Positions 9,315 to 16,741 of a stretch of DNA of 64,000 nt are shown here, in pieces. The stretch is taken from positions 4,275,001-4,339,000 of the forward strand of contig NZ_CP084712.1 in the NCBI RefSeq assembly GCF_023822045.1, in the 5' to 3' direction. Below the pieces are notes generated by a model. It worked only from the letters and a program-made list of their open reading frames with translations. It was not told the DNA's origin and did no database searches. The DNA comes from Sphingopyxis sp. USTB-05. GTDB taxonomy: Bacteria > Pseudomonadota > Alphaproteobacteria > Sphingomonadales > Sphingomonadaceae. Position numbers and translations under genes: made by a program. Numbering within the stretch: position 1 is the first letter of the stretch; every line of letters begins with the position of its first letter.

Positions 9315-10807
9315 AGCGTCACGCCCGATTTCCAGATCGCGATATCGCGTTCCTCGTTTTTCTCGGCGCGCGTCGCGGCGCCTGAGGCTGTCGCGGCGAT
9401 CAGGCCGAGCAGCGCATCCGCCGCGCTGTCGAATCCCGCGTCGAGTACTGTCCCGGCATCGAAGTCGATCCAGCCTGCCTTGCGCTGTGCCAGTGCGCTG
9501 TTCGATGCGATCTTCAGCGTCGGCGCTGGAAAGCCGAGCGGCGTGCCGCGGCCGGTGGTGAAGAGGATGATCGTCGCGCCCGCCGCGGTCAGCGCGGTCG
9601 ACGATACCGCGTCGTTGCCCGGCGCCTCCAGCAGCGTCAGTCCCGGCAGCGTTGCTTCGCCGCCATAACGCCGGACATCGACTACGGGTACCTTGCCGCC
9701 CTTCTGCACCGCGCCGAGCGACTTTTCCTCGAGCGTCGTGATCCCGCCCGCGATATTGCCGGGTGAGGGATTCTCGCTCACGGGTTCGCCGTTGCGAATG
9801 AAATAGTCCTTGAAATCCCGGACCAGCGCGACCGTCTCGTCAAAGATTTCCTGCGATACCGCGCGGTCCATCAGCAACTGCTCGGCGCCGAAAATCTCGG
9901 GGATCTCGGTCAGCACCACCTTGCCGCCCGCCCCGGCCACAGCATCGGCCATGCGCCCGACGAGCGGATTGGCGGTCAGGCCTGAGAGGCCGTCGGAACC
10001 GCCGCACTTGACGCCGAGCACCAGCTTCGACAGCGGCACATCGCTACGCGGTGTATCGGCGCAGCCATCGACGAGCGCGTCGATGGATTCGAGGCACGCC
10101 TCTTCATCATCCTCGACCGCCTGCGCCGACAGCGTGCGGATATGCGCGCGGCGTTCGGCCGGGATGAGGTCGAGCAGCGCGCCGAGCTGATTGCTCTCGC
10201 ACCCGAGTCCGACGATCAGCACGCCACCTGCATTGGGATGCTGCGCAAGCGCGGCAAGCAGCGCGCGCGTGTGGCCAAGATCGTCGCCGAGCTGCGAACA
10301 GCCAAAGGGATGTTTGAACGCATGGACGCCGTCGACGCGTCCCGCATGGCGCTCGCCCGCGATCCGCGCAACGCGTGCGGCAAGGTTGCCGACGCAGCCG
10401 ACCGTCGGCAATATCCATATCTCGTTGCGCGTTCCGACGCGTCCGTCGGGACGAACATAGCCGCGGAAGGTCGGCGCTGTCTTGCCGGGCTGTGCCGCTT
10501 CGCCGGCATCCGGCGCGTACAGATAATCGCCATCGCCGCTCAGCGCAGTCGCCAGATTGTGGCTGTGGACATGCTCGCCGGGGGCGATGTCGGTGGTCGC
10601 GGTGCCGATTGGAAAGCCATATTTGATCACCGCCGCGCCGCGCGCGATCGGCTCGATCGCGACCTTGTGCCCACGTCCCAGGTCGACCGAGGCTCGAACG
10701 GGGGAATCGGCGAATAGCCTCTCGCCGGCAGCGATATCGGCGATCGCGGTCGCGACATTGTCCGCATCATGGACGCGGATCGCACGGGTTGCGATGTTAC
10801 CGGTCAT
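9311..10807 (-). CDS. uxaA: altronate dehydratase
   Basis: A 498-residue iron-dependent dehydratase converting D-altronate to 2-keto-3-deoxygluconate in galacturonate catabolism. The N-terminal SAF domain (about 5-85) is followed by the altronase domain beginning GYVRPDGRVGTRNE, with conserved VGCVGN and GLGCESNQ segments, so it is the full-length fused form. The ATG at 10807 faces a divergent hydratase gene 99 bases away, and two inverted repeats lie between them. It is transcribed alone on the minus strand, apart from uxaC and the reductase, which are on the plus strand. It ends by overlapping the GH43 gene tail to tail. Confidence 0.9.
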   Translation of the reverse strand: MTGNIATRAIRVHDADNVATAIADIAAGERLFADSPVRASVDLGRGHKVAIEPIARGAAVIKYGFPIGTATTDIAPGEHVHSHNLATALSGDGDYLYAPDAGEAAQPGKTAPTFRGYVRPDGRVGTRNEIWILPTVGCVGNLAARVARIAGERHAGRVDGVHAFKHPFGCSQLGDDLGHTRALLAALAQHPNAGGVLIVGLGCESNQLGALLDLIPAERRAHIRTLSAQAVEDDEEACLESIDALVDGCADTPRSDVPLSKLVLGVKCGGSDGLSGLTANPLVGRMADAVAGAGGKVVLTEIPEIFGAEQLLMDRAVSQEIFDETVALVRDFKDYFIRNGEPVSENPSPGNIAGGITTLEEKSLGAVQKGGKVPVVDVRRYGGEATLPGLTLLEAPGNDAVSSTALTAAGATIILFTTGRGTPLGFPAPTLKIASNSALAQRKAGWIDFDAGTVLDAGFDSAADALLGLIAATASGAATRAEKNEERDIAIWKSGVTL

Positions 10808-10840
10808 CGCCGCTCAGCACCCGGCACGTTGGGAAATTTG

Positions 10841-10852
10841 TCATACATATGA
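10841..10852. promoter_or_regulatory. TCATA-N2-TATGA inverted repeat upstream of uxaA
   Basis: A perfect 5-2-5 inverted repeat, 34 bases upstream of the uxaA start in the uxaA/hydratase intergenic region. The overlapping TTGTCATACAT is close to the TNGTNNNACNA pattern of FadR-type GntR regulators, which often control uronate genes. The assignment is tentative. Confidence 0.4.
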
Positions 10853-10867
10853 TATTTGCTTGCCTTT

Positions 10868-10879
10868 GACACCGGTGTC
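10868..10879. promoter_or_regulatory. perfect GACACCGGTGTC operator palindrome
   Basis: A perfect 12-base palindrome in the divergent uxaA/hydratase promoter region, sharing the ACACCGGT core with the sites at 4594 and 4739. It overlaps a consensus-like -35 hexamer TTGACA (10866-10871) reading toward the hydratase gene. This is the position expected for a repressor; no convincing -10 hexamer was found. Confidence 0.65.
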
Positions 10880-10906
10880 TCTTACACCGCTTCGCGGAAG
10901 AGGGAA

Positions 10907-11698
10907 ATGAGAAAGATGCTGGCGACAAGCGATCAACAGAATGTAGCGCGTGCATTAATCGACGCGCGTGCGGGAAAGACACCGCTTACCGTCTATCCCG
11001 GCACGATGCCGCAGACGATGGCCGAGGCTTATGCGATCCAGGATAGCGCGATCGCGATCGATGGGCGCCGCGTCGGTGGATGGAAAGTCGGGCGGATCGC
11101 AGCAGAGCTCGTCGACCGCTACGGCCGCAACCGCCTGACCGGACCGATCTTCACCAACGAAATCTTCGATGGCGCCGCCAATCCGGTGATGCCGGTCTAT
11201 GCCGACGGGTTCGCCGCGGCGGAGGCCGAGGTCCTTCTCTGCTTCGGCGACGTCGGTACGCGCGACTATGACATCGACACCGTGCGCGAATGTATTGCCG
11301 ACGTCCGCACGGGTATCGAGATCGCGAGCTCGCCCTTTCCCGAAATCAATCGCCACGGCCCCGCGGTCACCGCGTCGGACTATGGCAATAACAAGGGGCT
11401 GATCCTCGGCCCGTCGATTGCCGATTGGCGCAACGTCGACCTCATCCGCATGCCGGTCGAAATGGCGATCGACGGCGAAACCGTCGGCGCGGCGACGATG
11501 GAGGCCATGCTCGACGGTCCGTTCGGATCGGCGCTGTTCCTGATCGACATATTGCGCACACGCGGCATCGCGATCCCGCCCGGCACCTGGGTGTCGGCGG
11601 GCGCGATTACCGGCATTCATGAAATCACGCCCGGCCAACGCGCCGAAGCGCTGTTCGACGGAAAAATCCGCGTCGGCTGCTCGATCAAAAGCTACTAA
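10907..11698 (+). CDS. fumarylacetoacetase-fold 2-keto-acid hydratase (MhpD-like)
   Basis: A 263-residue cytoplasmic protein of the 2-keto-4-pentenoate hydratase branch of the fumarylacetoacetase superfamily. Visible family segments are GGWKVGRI, GPIFTNEIF, AEAEVLLCF with acidic metal ligands, IEIASSPF and the C-terminal AGAITGIHEI. Members add or remove water, or cleave C-C bonds, in 2-keto acids using a divalent metal. It is the first gene of a plus-strand operon with exuT, uxaC and the reductase and sits under the strongest operator, so its substrate is probably a 2-keto-3-deoxy uronate derivative; this is not a standard step of the isomerase pathway. The start could also be the ATG at 10916; GGAAG lies upstream of both. 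Confidence 0.75.
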   Translation: MRKMLATSDQQNVARALIDARAGKTPLTVYPGTMPQTMAEAYAIQDSAIAIDGRRVGGWKVGRIAAELVDRYGRNRLTGPIFTNEIFDGAANPVMPVYADGFAAAEAEVLLCFGDVGTRDYDIDTVRECIADVRTGIEIASSPFPEINRHGPAVTASDYGNNKGLILGPSIADWRNVDLIRMPVEMAIDGETVGAATMEAMLDGPFGSALFLIDILRTRGIAIPPGTWVSAGAITGIHEITPGQRAEALFDGKIRVGCSIKSY

Positions 11699-11720
11699 AG
11701 CAACATAACGGGAGAGGTTT

Positions 11721-13028
11721 ATGGCACAGGCATTCGCGGACGGAGGTACGGCGGCGCCGGTGCCAAGGTCCGGCCGCTATCGCTGGCTGATCGTCGCGGT
11801 GCTGTTTGCCGCGACCACGGTCAATTATATCGACCGCACCATGCTCGGCCTGCTCGCCCCGACGCTCGGCACCGAGCTTGGGTGGAGCGAGAATGACTAT
11901 GGCAACATCGTCACCGCATTTCAGGCTGCCTATGCGCTCGGCTTTTTGCTCATGGGCTGGCTGATCGACCGTTTCGGGCCCAAGATCGGGTACAGCATCG
12001 CCATTTCAATCTGGACGATCGGTCATATCGCGCATGGTTTTGCGGGGTCGGTCGCCTCTTTCATGGCGGCACGCGTCATTCTCGGCGTGGGCGAGGCGGG
12101 TCATTTTCCGTCGGTCGTCCGCGCGTCGAGCGAATGGTTTCCGCAAAAGGAACGCTCCTACGCGATCGGTTGGGTCAACAGCGCGACGACGATCGGCGTC
12201 ATCCTGACCGCGCCGACAATCTGGCTTTTCATGGTCTGGATGGGCTTCGATTGGCGTCAGACCTTCATCTACACCGGCGCCTTCGGCATCATTCTGCTGC
12301 TGCTCTGGCTCTGGCTCTACAGCAACCCACGCGAAAGCGGGAAGGTCAGCGACGCCGAACTCGCGTGGATCGAGCACGATCCCCCCGAAAAGATCGAGCG
12401 CCTCGGCTGGGGCGCCATCGTCACCAAGCGCGAAGCCTGGGCCTATGCGACCGGCAAGTTCCTCACCGACCCGGTATGGTTCCTGATGCTCTTCTGGCTG
12501 CCCAAATATTTCAGCACCACCTATAATGTCGATCTGAAGGTCGTGCTGCTGCCGATGATCATCATGTATCTGCTCTCCGACGTCGGCAGCATCCTTGGCG
12601 GCTGGGTATCGTCGAAATTGATCCAGACGGGGCACAGCGTCAATTTCGCGCGCAAGGCGACGATGCTCGGCGCGGGTTGCTGCGTGCTGCCTTTGCTGTT
12701 CGTCTCCGGGCTCGACAATATGTGGCTCGCGGTCGTGCTGATCGGCATCGCGCTCGCGGGGCATCAGGCCTTTTCGTCGACGATCCTCTCGATCCCGCCC
12801 GACATGTTCCCGAAACGTGCGGTCGGCTCGGTGATCGGGCTCGGCGGCTTCGCGGGCGGTGTCGGCGGCATGATCATGGCGAAGTCGACCGGGCTCGTGC
12901 TCGACGCGACGGGGGGCAATTACACGCTCATCTTCGCGGCTTGTACCGTCGTCTATTTCCTTGCCGTGCTGGCGATCCACATCCTTAGCCCGCGCCTCGC
13001 GCCGGTCACCGTAGAAAGCAAAGCCTGA
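11721..13028 (+). CDS. exuT: hexuronate transporter, MFS anion:cation symporter family
   Basis: A 435-residue inner-membrane protein with 12 predicted helices. It has the family-typical early segment TVNYIDRTMLGLLAP, the loop-2 motif GWLIDRFGPK and GVGEAGHFPSVV of the anion:cation symporter branch that includes ExuT. It should bring galacturonate and glucuronate into the cell by proton symport. GGGAGAGG precedes the ATG. The gene follows the hydratase by 22 bases and precedes uxaC by three, so they form one operon. The symbol rests on family and context; substrates such as glucarate are alternatives. Confidence 0.82.
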   Translation: MAQAFADGGTAAPVPRSGRYRWLIVAVLFAATTVNYIDRTMLGLLAPTLGTELGWSENDYGNIVTAFQAAYALGFLLMGWLIDRFGPKIGYSIAISIWTIGHIAHGFAGSVASFMAARVILGVGEAGHFPSVVRASSEWFPQKERSYAIGWVNSATTIGVILTAPTIWLFMVWMGFDWRQTFIYTGAFGIILLLLWLWLYSNPRESGKVSDAELAWIEHDPPEKIERLGWGAIVTKREAWAYATGKFLTDPVWFLMLFWLPKYFSTTYNVDLKVVLLPMIIMYLLSDVGSILGGWVSSKLIQTGHSVNFARKATMLGAGCCVLPLLFVSGLDNMWLAVVLIGIALAGHQAFSSTILSIPPDMFPKRAVGSVIGLGGFAGGVGGMIMAKSTGLVLDATGGNYTLIFAACTVVYFLAVLAIHILSPRLAPVTVESKA

Positions 13029-13031
13029 TCC

Positions 13032-14444
13032 ATGCCTCGTCCGCTGGTCCTCTCCCCCGACCGCCTCTTCCCGTCCGATCCGGCGCAGCGCGACATCGCG
13101 CGCCGACTCTATAGGGAAGTGGCGGGCCTGCCGATCATCAGCCCGCACGGACATACCGACCCAAGCTGGTTCGCGGGCAATGCCCATTTCGGCAACGCGG
13201 CGGAGCTTTTGCTCCACCCCGACCATTATGTGTTCCGGATGCTCTATTCGCAGGGCGTTTCGCTCGATGATCTGGGTATCCGGAACCGCGACGCCGACCC
13301 GCGCGAAAGCTGGCGGATCTTCGCGCAGAATTACCATCTATTCCGCGGCACCCCGTCGCGGATGTGGATGGACTGGGTGTTTGCCGAAGCGTTCGGCTTC
13401 GACGTGCAATTCTCGGCCGAGACTTCGGACCTCTATTACGACCGCATCACCGAAGCGCTCGCGACCGATGCCTTTCGCCCGCGCGCGCTGTTCGACCGTT
13501 TCGGGATCGAGGTGATCGCGACGACCGAGAGCCCGATCGATACGCTCGAGCACCACGGCGTGATCCGCGCCGCCAATGCCAGCGGCGAATGGGGCGGCCG
13601 CGTCATCACCGCCTACCGCCCCGATCCCGTCGTCGATCCCGAGTTCGAGGGCTTTCGCGATAATCTGAAACGTTTCTCCGATTTGTCGGGCGAGGATGCG
13701 TTCAGCTACGCCGGCTATCTCGCCGCGCACCGCAATCGTCGCGCCTTCTTCGCCGAAATGGGCGCGACCTCGACCGACCATGGTCATCCGACCGCCGCAA
13801 CCGCCGACCTGTCGAATGCCGAGGCTGAAGCACTGTTCGCGCGTGTGACCGCTCCCGACGTCAGCGCCGCCGACGCCGAGTTGTTCCGCGCGCATATGCT
13901 GACCGTGATGGCGGGAATGAGCCTCGACGACGGGCTGGTGATGCAGATCCACCCCGGCGCATTCCGCAACCATAATCCCTGGTTGTTCGAGCATTATGGC
14001 CGCGACAAGGGCGCCGATATCCCCACGGGCACCGACTATGTCCATGCGCTGCGCCCGTTGCTCGGGCGTTATGGCAATGAAGCCGCGCTGACGATCATCC
14101 TCTTCACGTTGGACGAGACGAGCTATGCGCGCGAACTCGCGCCGCTCGCGGGTCACTATCCGGCGCTGAAGCTTGGCCCGGCCTGGTGGTTCCACGACAG
14201 CCCGGAGGGGATGCGTCGTTTCCGGAACCAGATGACCGAGACGGCGGGCTTCTACAATACAGTCGGCTTCAACGACGATACGCGTGCCTTCCTGTCGATC
14301 CCCGCGCGCCACGATGTCGCGCGGCGAATCGATTGCGGCTTCCTCGCGCAGCTTGTCGCCGAGCATCGGATGGAAGAGTGGGAGGCGGCGGAGCTCGCCA
14401 CCGACCTCAGCTACAATCTCGCCAAGGCCGCGTACAAGCTGTGA
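13032..14444 (+). CDS. uxaC: glucuronate/galacturonate isomerase
   Basis: A 470-residue cytoplasmic isomerase of the uronate isomerase family (amidohydrolase fold), converting galacturonate to tagaturonate and glucuronate to fructuronate. It shows PIISPHGHTDP near the N terminus (the HxH metal site), YYDRITEAL, TTESPIDTLEHH and the C-terminal NTVGFNDDTRAFLSIPARHDV, and has the usual length of the family. It starts three bases after the transporter stop. Its stop overlaps the GTG start of the next gene (GTGA, 14441-14444), so isomerase and reductase are translationally coupled and act consecutively. Confidence 0.93.
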   Translation: MPRPLVLSPDRLFPSDPAQRDIARRLYREVAGLPIISPHGHTDPSWFAGNAHFGNAAELLLHPDHYVFRMLYSQGVSLDDLGIRNRDADPRESWRIFAQNYHLFRGTPSRMWMDWVFAEAFGFDVQFSAETSDLYYDRITEALATDAFRPRALFDRFGIEVIATTESPIDTLEHHGVIRAANASGEWGGRVITAYRPDPVVDPEFEGFRDNLKRFSDLSGEDAFSYAGYLAAHRNRRAFFAEMGATSTDHGHPTAATADLSNAEAEALFARVTAPDVSAADAELFRAHMLTVMAGMSLDDGLVMQIHPGAFRNHNPWLFEHYGRDKGADIPTGTDYVHALRPLLGRYGNEAALTIILFTLDETSYARELAPLAGHYPALKLGPAWWFHDSPEGMRRFRNQMTETAGFYNTVGFNDDTRAFLSIPARHDVARRIDCGFLAQLVAEHRMEEWEAAELATDLSYNLAKAAYKL

Positions 14445-15760
14445 GACTGTCAGCGCAAACGCCGCTCGCGGCGTCGGTCCAGGCGCCGGGCTATGACCGC
14501 GGCGCGCAGGCGCCCGGGATCGTCCATATCGGCATCGGCGCGTTCCACCGCGCGCATCAGGCGGTCTACACCGACGATGCGATGGCTGCGGGCGACCGCG
14601 ACTGGGGCATCGTCGGGGTGTCGCTGCGATCGGGCGACGTCGCGGCGCAGCTTAACCCGCAGGACGGGCTATACACGGTCAGCACGCGCAGCACGGCAGG
14701 GGCCAGGTTGCGGCTGATCGGCGCGGTGCAGAAGGTGCTCGTTGCGGCCGACGATCCGCAGGCCGTCATCGACGCCATCGCGGCGCCGACGACGCATATC
14801 GTCAGCTTCACCGTGACCGAAAAGGGCTATCTGCGCCGTGCCGACGGGTCGCTCGACCTCGCTGCGGCGGTCGGCGGGGCGAGCCTCTACCGGTTCGTTG
14901 CCGCTGGTCTTGCTGCACGCAAGGCGGCCGGCCTCGGCGGCGTTACGTTGCTCAGTTGTGACAACCTCGCCGGCAATGGCGCGGTGCTGCGCCGGTTGAT
15001 GCGCGAATATCTTGCCGCCTATCACCTCGATTTATCGGCATGGTTCGACGGCGAATGCACTTGTCCTGCGACGATGATCGATCGCATCGTCCCCGCGACG
15101 ACCGACGCCGATCGCGCGGCGGTCGAAGCCGCGCTCGGCGTGCGCGACGAGGGTGCGGTCGTTACCGAAGGCTTCAGCCAATGGGTGATCGAGGATGACT
15201 TTGCCGGCCCGCGTCCGCGCTGGGAAAATGTCGGTGCCGAACTGGTTGCCGATGTCGCGCCCTATGAGACTGCAAAGTTGCGCATGCTCAACGGTGCGCA
15301 TTCGGCGCTCGCCTATATCGGGATCGGGCAAGGCCATGAGTTCGTGCATCAGGCGATCGCCGATCCCGCGATCCGCCCCGTCATTGAACGGTTGATGCTG
15401 GACGAGGCCGCGCCGACGATCGACGCGGCGCCTGGGCAAGATCTGACCGCTTATGCCGGTGCGCTGATCGACCGTTTCGCCAATCCCGCGCTCCACCACC
15501 GGCTGATCCAGATCGCGATGGACGGCAGCCAGAAGATCCCGCAGCGCTGGCTCGAAACATTGGCGTGGCATCAGGCGCGCGGGCAGCGCTGCCCGTCGCT
15601 CGAAGCCGCGGTTGCGGCTTGGATCGCCTTCCTGCGCAGCGACCATCCGATCGACGATCCACTCGCGGACAAGCTGCGCGACGCGGCGGCGGGCCCCGAT
15701 GCGATGGAGCGCCTGTTCGGCGACAGCGGCCTGCTCTCCTCCGACTGGCGCCCGATCTAG
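14441..15760 (+). CDS. uxuB: fructuronate/tagaturonate reductase, mannitol dehydrogenase family
   Basis: A 439-residue NAD-dependent long-chain polyol dehydrogenase. The GTG start at 14441 overlaps the uxaC stop; the longer in-frame sequence upstream only reads through uxaC. Diagnostic segments are HIGIGAFHRAHQAVY (NAD-binding start), VTEKGYLRR, LSCDNLAGNG, EGFSQWVIED and AKLRMLNGAHSALAY, which carries the catalytic Lys. Sequence style is closest to fructuronate reductase (UxuB). However, the only dehydratase in the window is uxaA, which needs altronate from tagaturonate, so it may serve as the tagaturonate reductase. Its TAG stop shares CTAG with the convergent LysR gene. Confidence 0.85.
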   Translation: MRLSAQTPLAASVQAPGYDRGAQAPGIVHIGIGAFHRAHQAVYTDDAMAAGDRDWGIVGVSLRSGDVAAQLNPQDGLYTVSTRSTAGARLRLIGAVQKVLVAADDPQAVIDAIAAPTTHIVSFTVTEKGYLRRADGSLDLAAAVGGASLYRFVAAGLAARKAAGLGGVTLLSCDNLAGNGAVLRRLMREYLAAYHLDLSAWFDGECTCPATMIDRIVPATTDADRAAVEAALGVRDEGAVVTEGFSQWVIEDDFAGPRPRWENVGAELVADVAPYETAKLRMLNGAHSALAYIGIGQGHEFVHQAIADPAIRPVIERLMLDEAAPTIDAAPGQDLTAYAGALIDRFANPALHHRLIQIAMDGSQKIPQRWLETLAWHQARGQRCPSLEAAVAAWIAFLRSDHPIDDPLADKLRDAAAGPDAMERLFGDSGLLSSDWRPI

Positions 15761-16644
15761 GTTGGCACCAGCAACCCCCGGCTCTCGCGCACCTCGGCAT
15801 CGAGCCAGTCGATAAATGCCCGGATGCGCGGCTGCGGCGCAACGTCACGGTGGAGCGCGAGCCAGAAGGCGCGCGCGACCGTCTGCTCGGGCCGAACGCG
15901 CACCAATGCGGGATCGCCCGCGGCAAGGAAACAGGGCAGCACCCCGACACCTGCGCCGCCCGCGATCATCCGCCGCTGTGCGAGGATGGACGACGAGCGT
16001 ACATTGGCGCGCAGCCCCGGTTCGATCTCGCCCAGATAATCGAGTTCGGGCGCGTAAAGTATGTCCGGCATATATCCGATGACAGGAATGCCCGCGCGTG
16101 AGAGCGGCGCGGCGACCACCGCCTCCTGCCAGTCGCGCCGGTCGGCGGGGGCATAAAGGCCCAGGCTATAGTCCGACAGCTTGCGCGTGATCAGCGGACC
16201 CTTGCGCGGCCGTGCGAGCAGCACCGCCATATCGGCCTCGCGCCGCGATGGATTGAGGAAGCCCGACGAGGCGACAAGGTCGATCTCAAGCTCGGGATGC
16301 GCGGCGACGAAGCCCCCGAGGCGCGGTGCGATGAAGCTGTTGCCGAAGCCTTCGGACACGCTCACGCGCAATTGCCCCGACAGCGTCGACCCGCCGTCCG
16401 GCGCCATATGGATGCGCGCCGCCGCTGCCGCCATCGCTTCGGCGTGCGGAACGAGCGCCCGGCCCGCCGCGGTCAGGACGAAACCCGTCGGCGCGCGTTC
16501 GAACAAAGTCTGTTGAAGCGCCGCTTCGAGCGCGCTGACCTGACGGCTGACCGTCGTCGCATCGACATGCAGCGCCGCGCCGGCCCGCGCGAGCGTGCCG
16601 TGGCGCGCGACGAACAGGAAATATTGCAGCTTGTCCCAGTCCAT
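15757..16644 (-). CDS. LysR-family transcriptional regulator of the valine genes
   Basis: A 295-residue activator-type regulator. The start at 16644 (MDWDKLQYFLFVAR) places the winged helix-turn-helix at residues 1-60 (ARHGTLARAGAALHVDATTVSRQ) in the family position; the longer frame reads through the promoter region. An effector-binding domain follows (about 90-290). It is divergent from mmsA with 97 bases between them, and two direct ATGCTGCAA repeats spaced 21 bp plus a CTGCA-N4-TGCAG inverted repeat sit beside its own start. Control of the mmsA gene set, with a valine-pathway intermediate as effector, is the likely role. Its stop is merged with that of uxuB. Confidence 0.85.
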   Translation of the reverse strand: MDWDKLQYFLFVARHGTLARAGAALHVDATTVSRQVSALEAALQQTLFERAPTGFVLTAAGRALVPHAEAMAAAAARIHMAPDGGSTLSGQLRVSVSEGFGNSFIAPRLGGFVAAHPELEIDLVASSGFLNPSRREADMAVLLARPRKGPLITRKLSDYSLGLYAPADRRDWQEAVVAAPLSRAGIPVIGYMPDILYAPELDYLGEIEPGLRANVRSSSILAQRRMIAGGAGVGVLPCFLAAGDPALVRVRPEQTVARAFWLALHRDVAPQPRIRAFIDWLDAEVRESRGLLVPT

Positions 16645-16674
16645 ATGCTGCAAATATGCAGGATAATGCTGCAA
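16645..16674. promoter_or_regulatory. probable LysR binding region upstream of mmsA
   Basis: Two direct copies of ATGCTGCAA (16645-16653 and 16666-16674) are offset by 21 bp, about two helical turns. The first is part of the perfect inverted repeat CTGCA-N4-TGCAG (16648-16661). They sit between the LysR start and mmsA, about 70-95 bases upstream of mmsA, which is typical for a LysR recognition and activation site. Confidence 0.55.
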
Positions 16675-16741
16675 GTCTATCCCTTGCAATCGTGCCGTAA
16701 CTGGTCTGTGGCAGCGGCAAGATTTTACGGGAGATTCGAAC

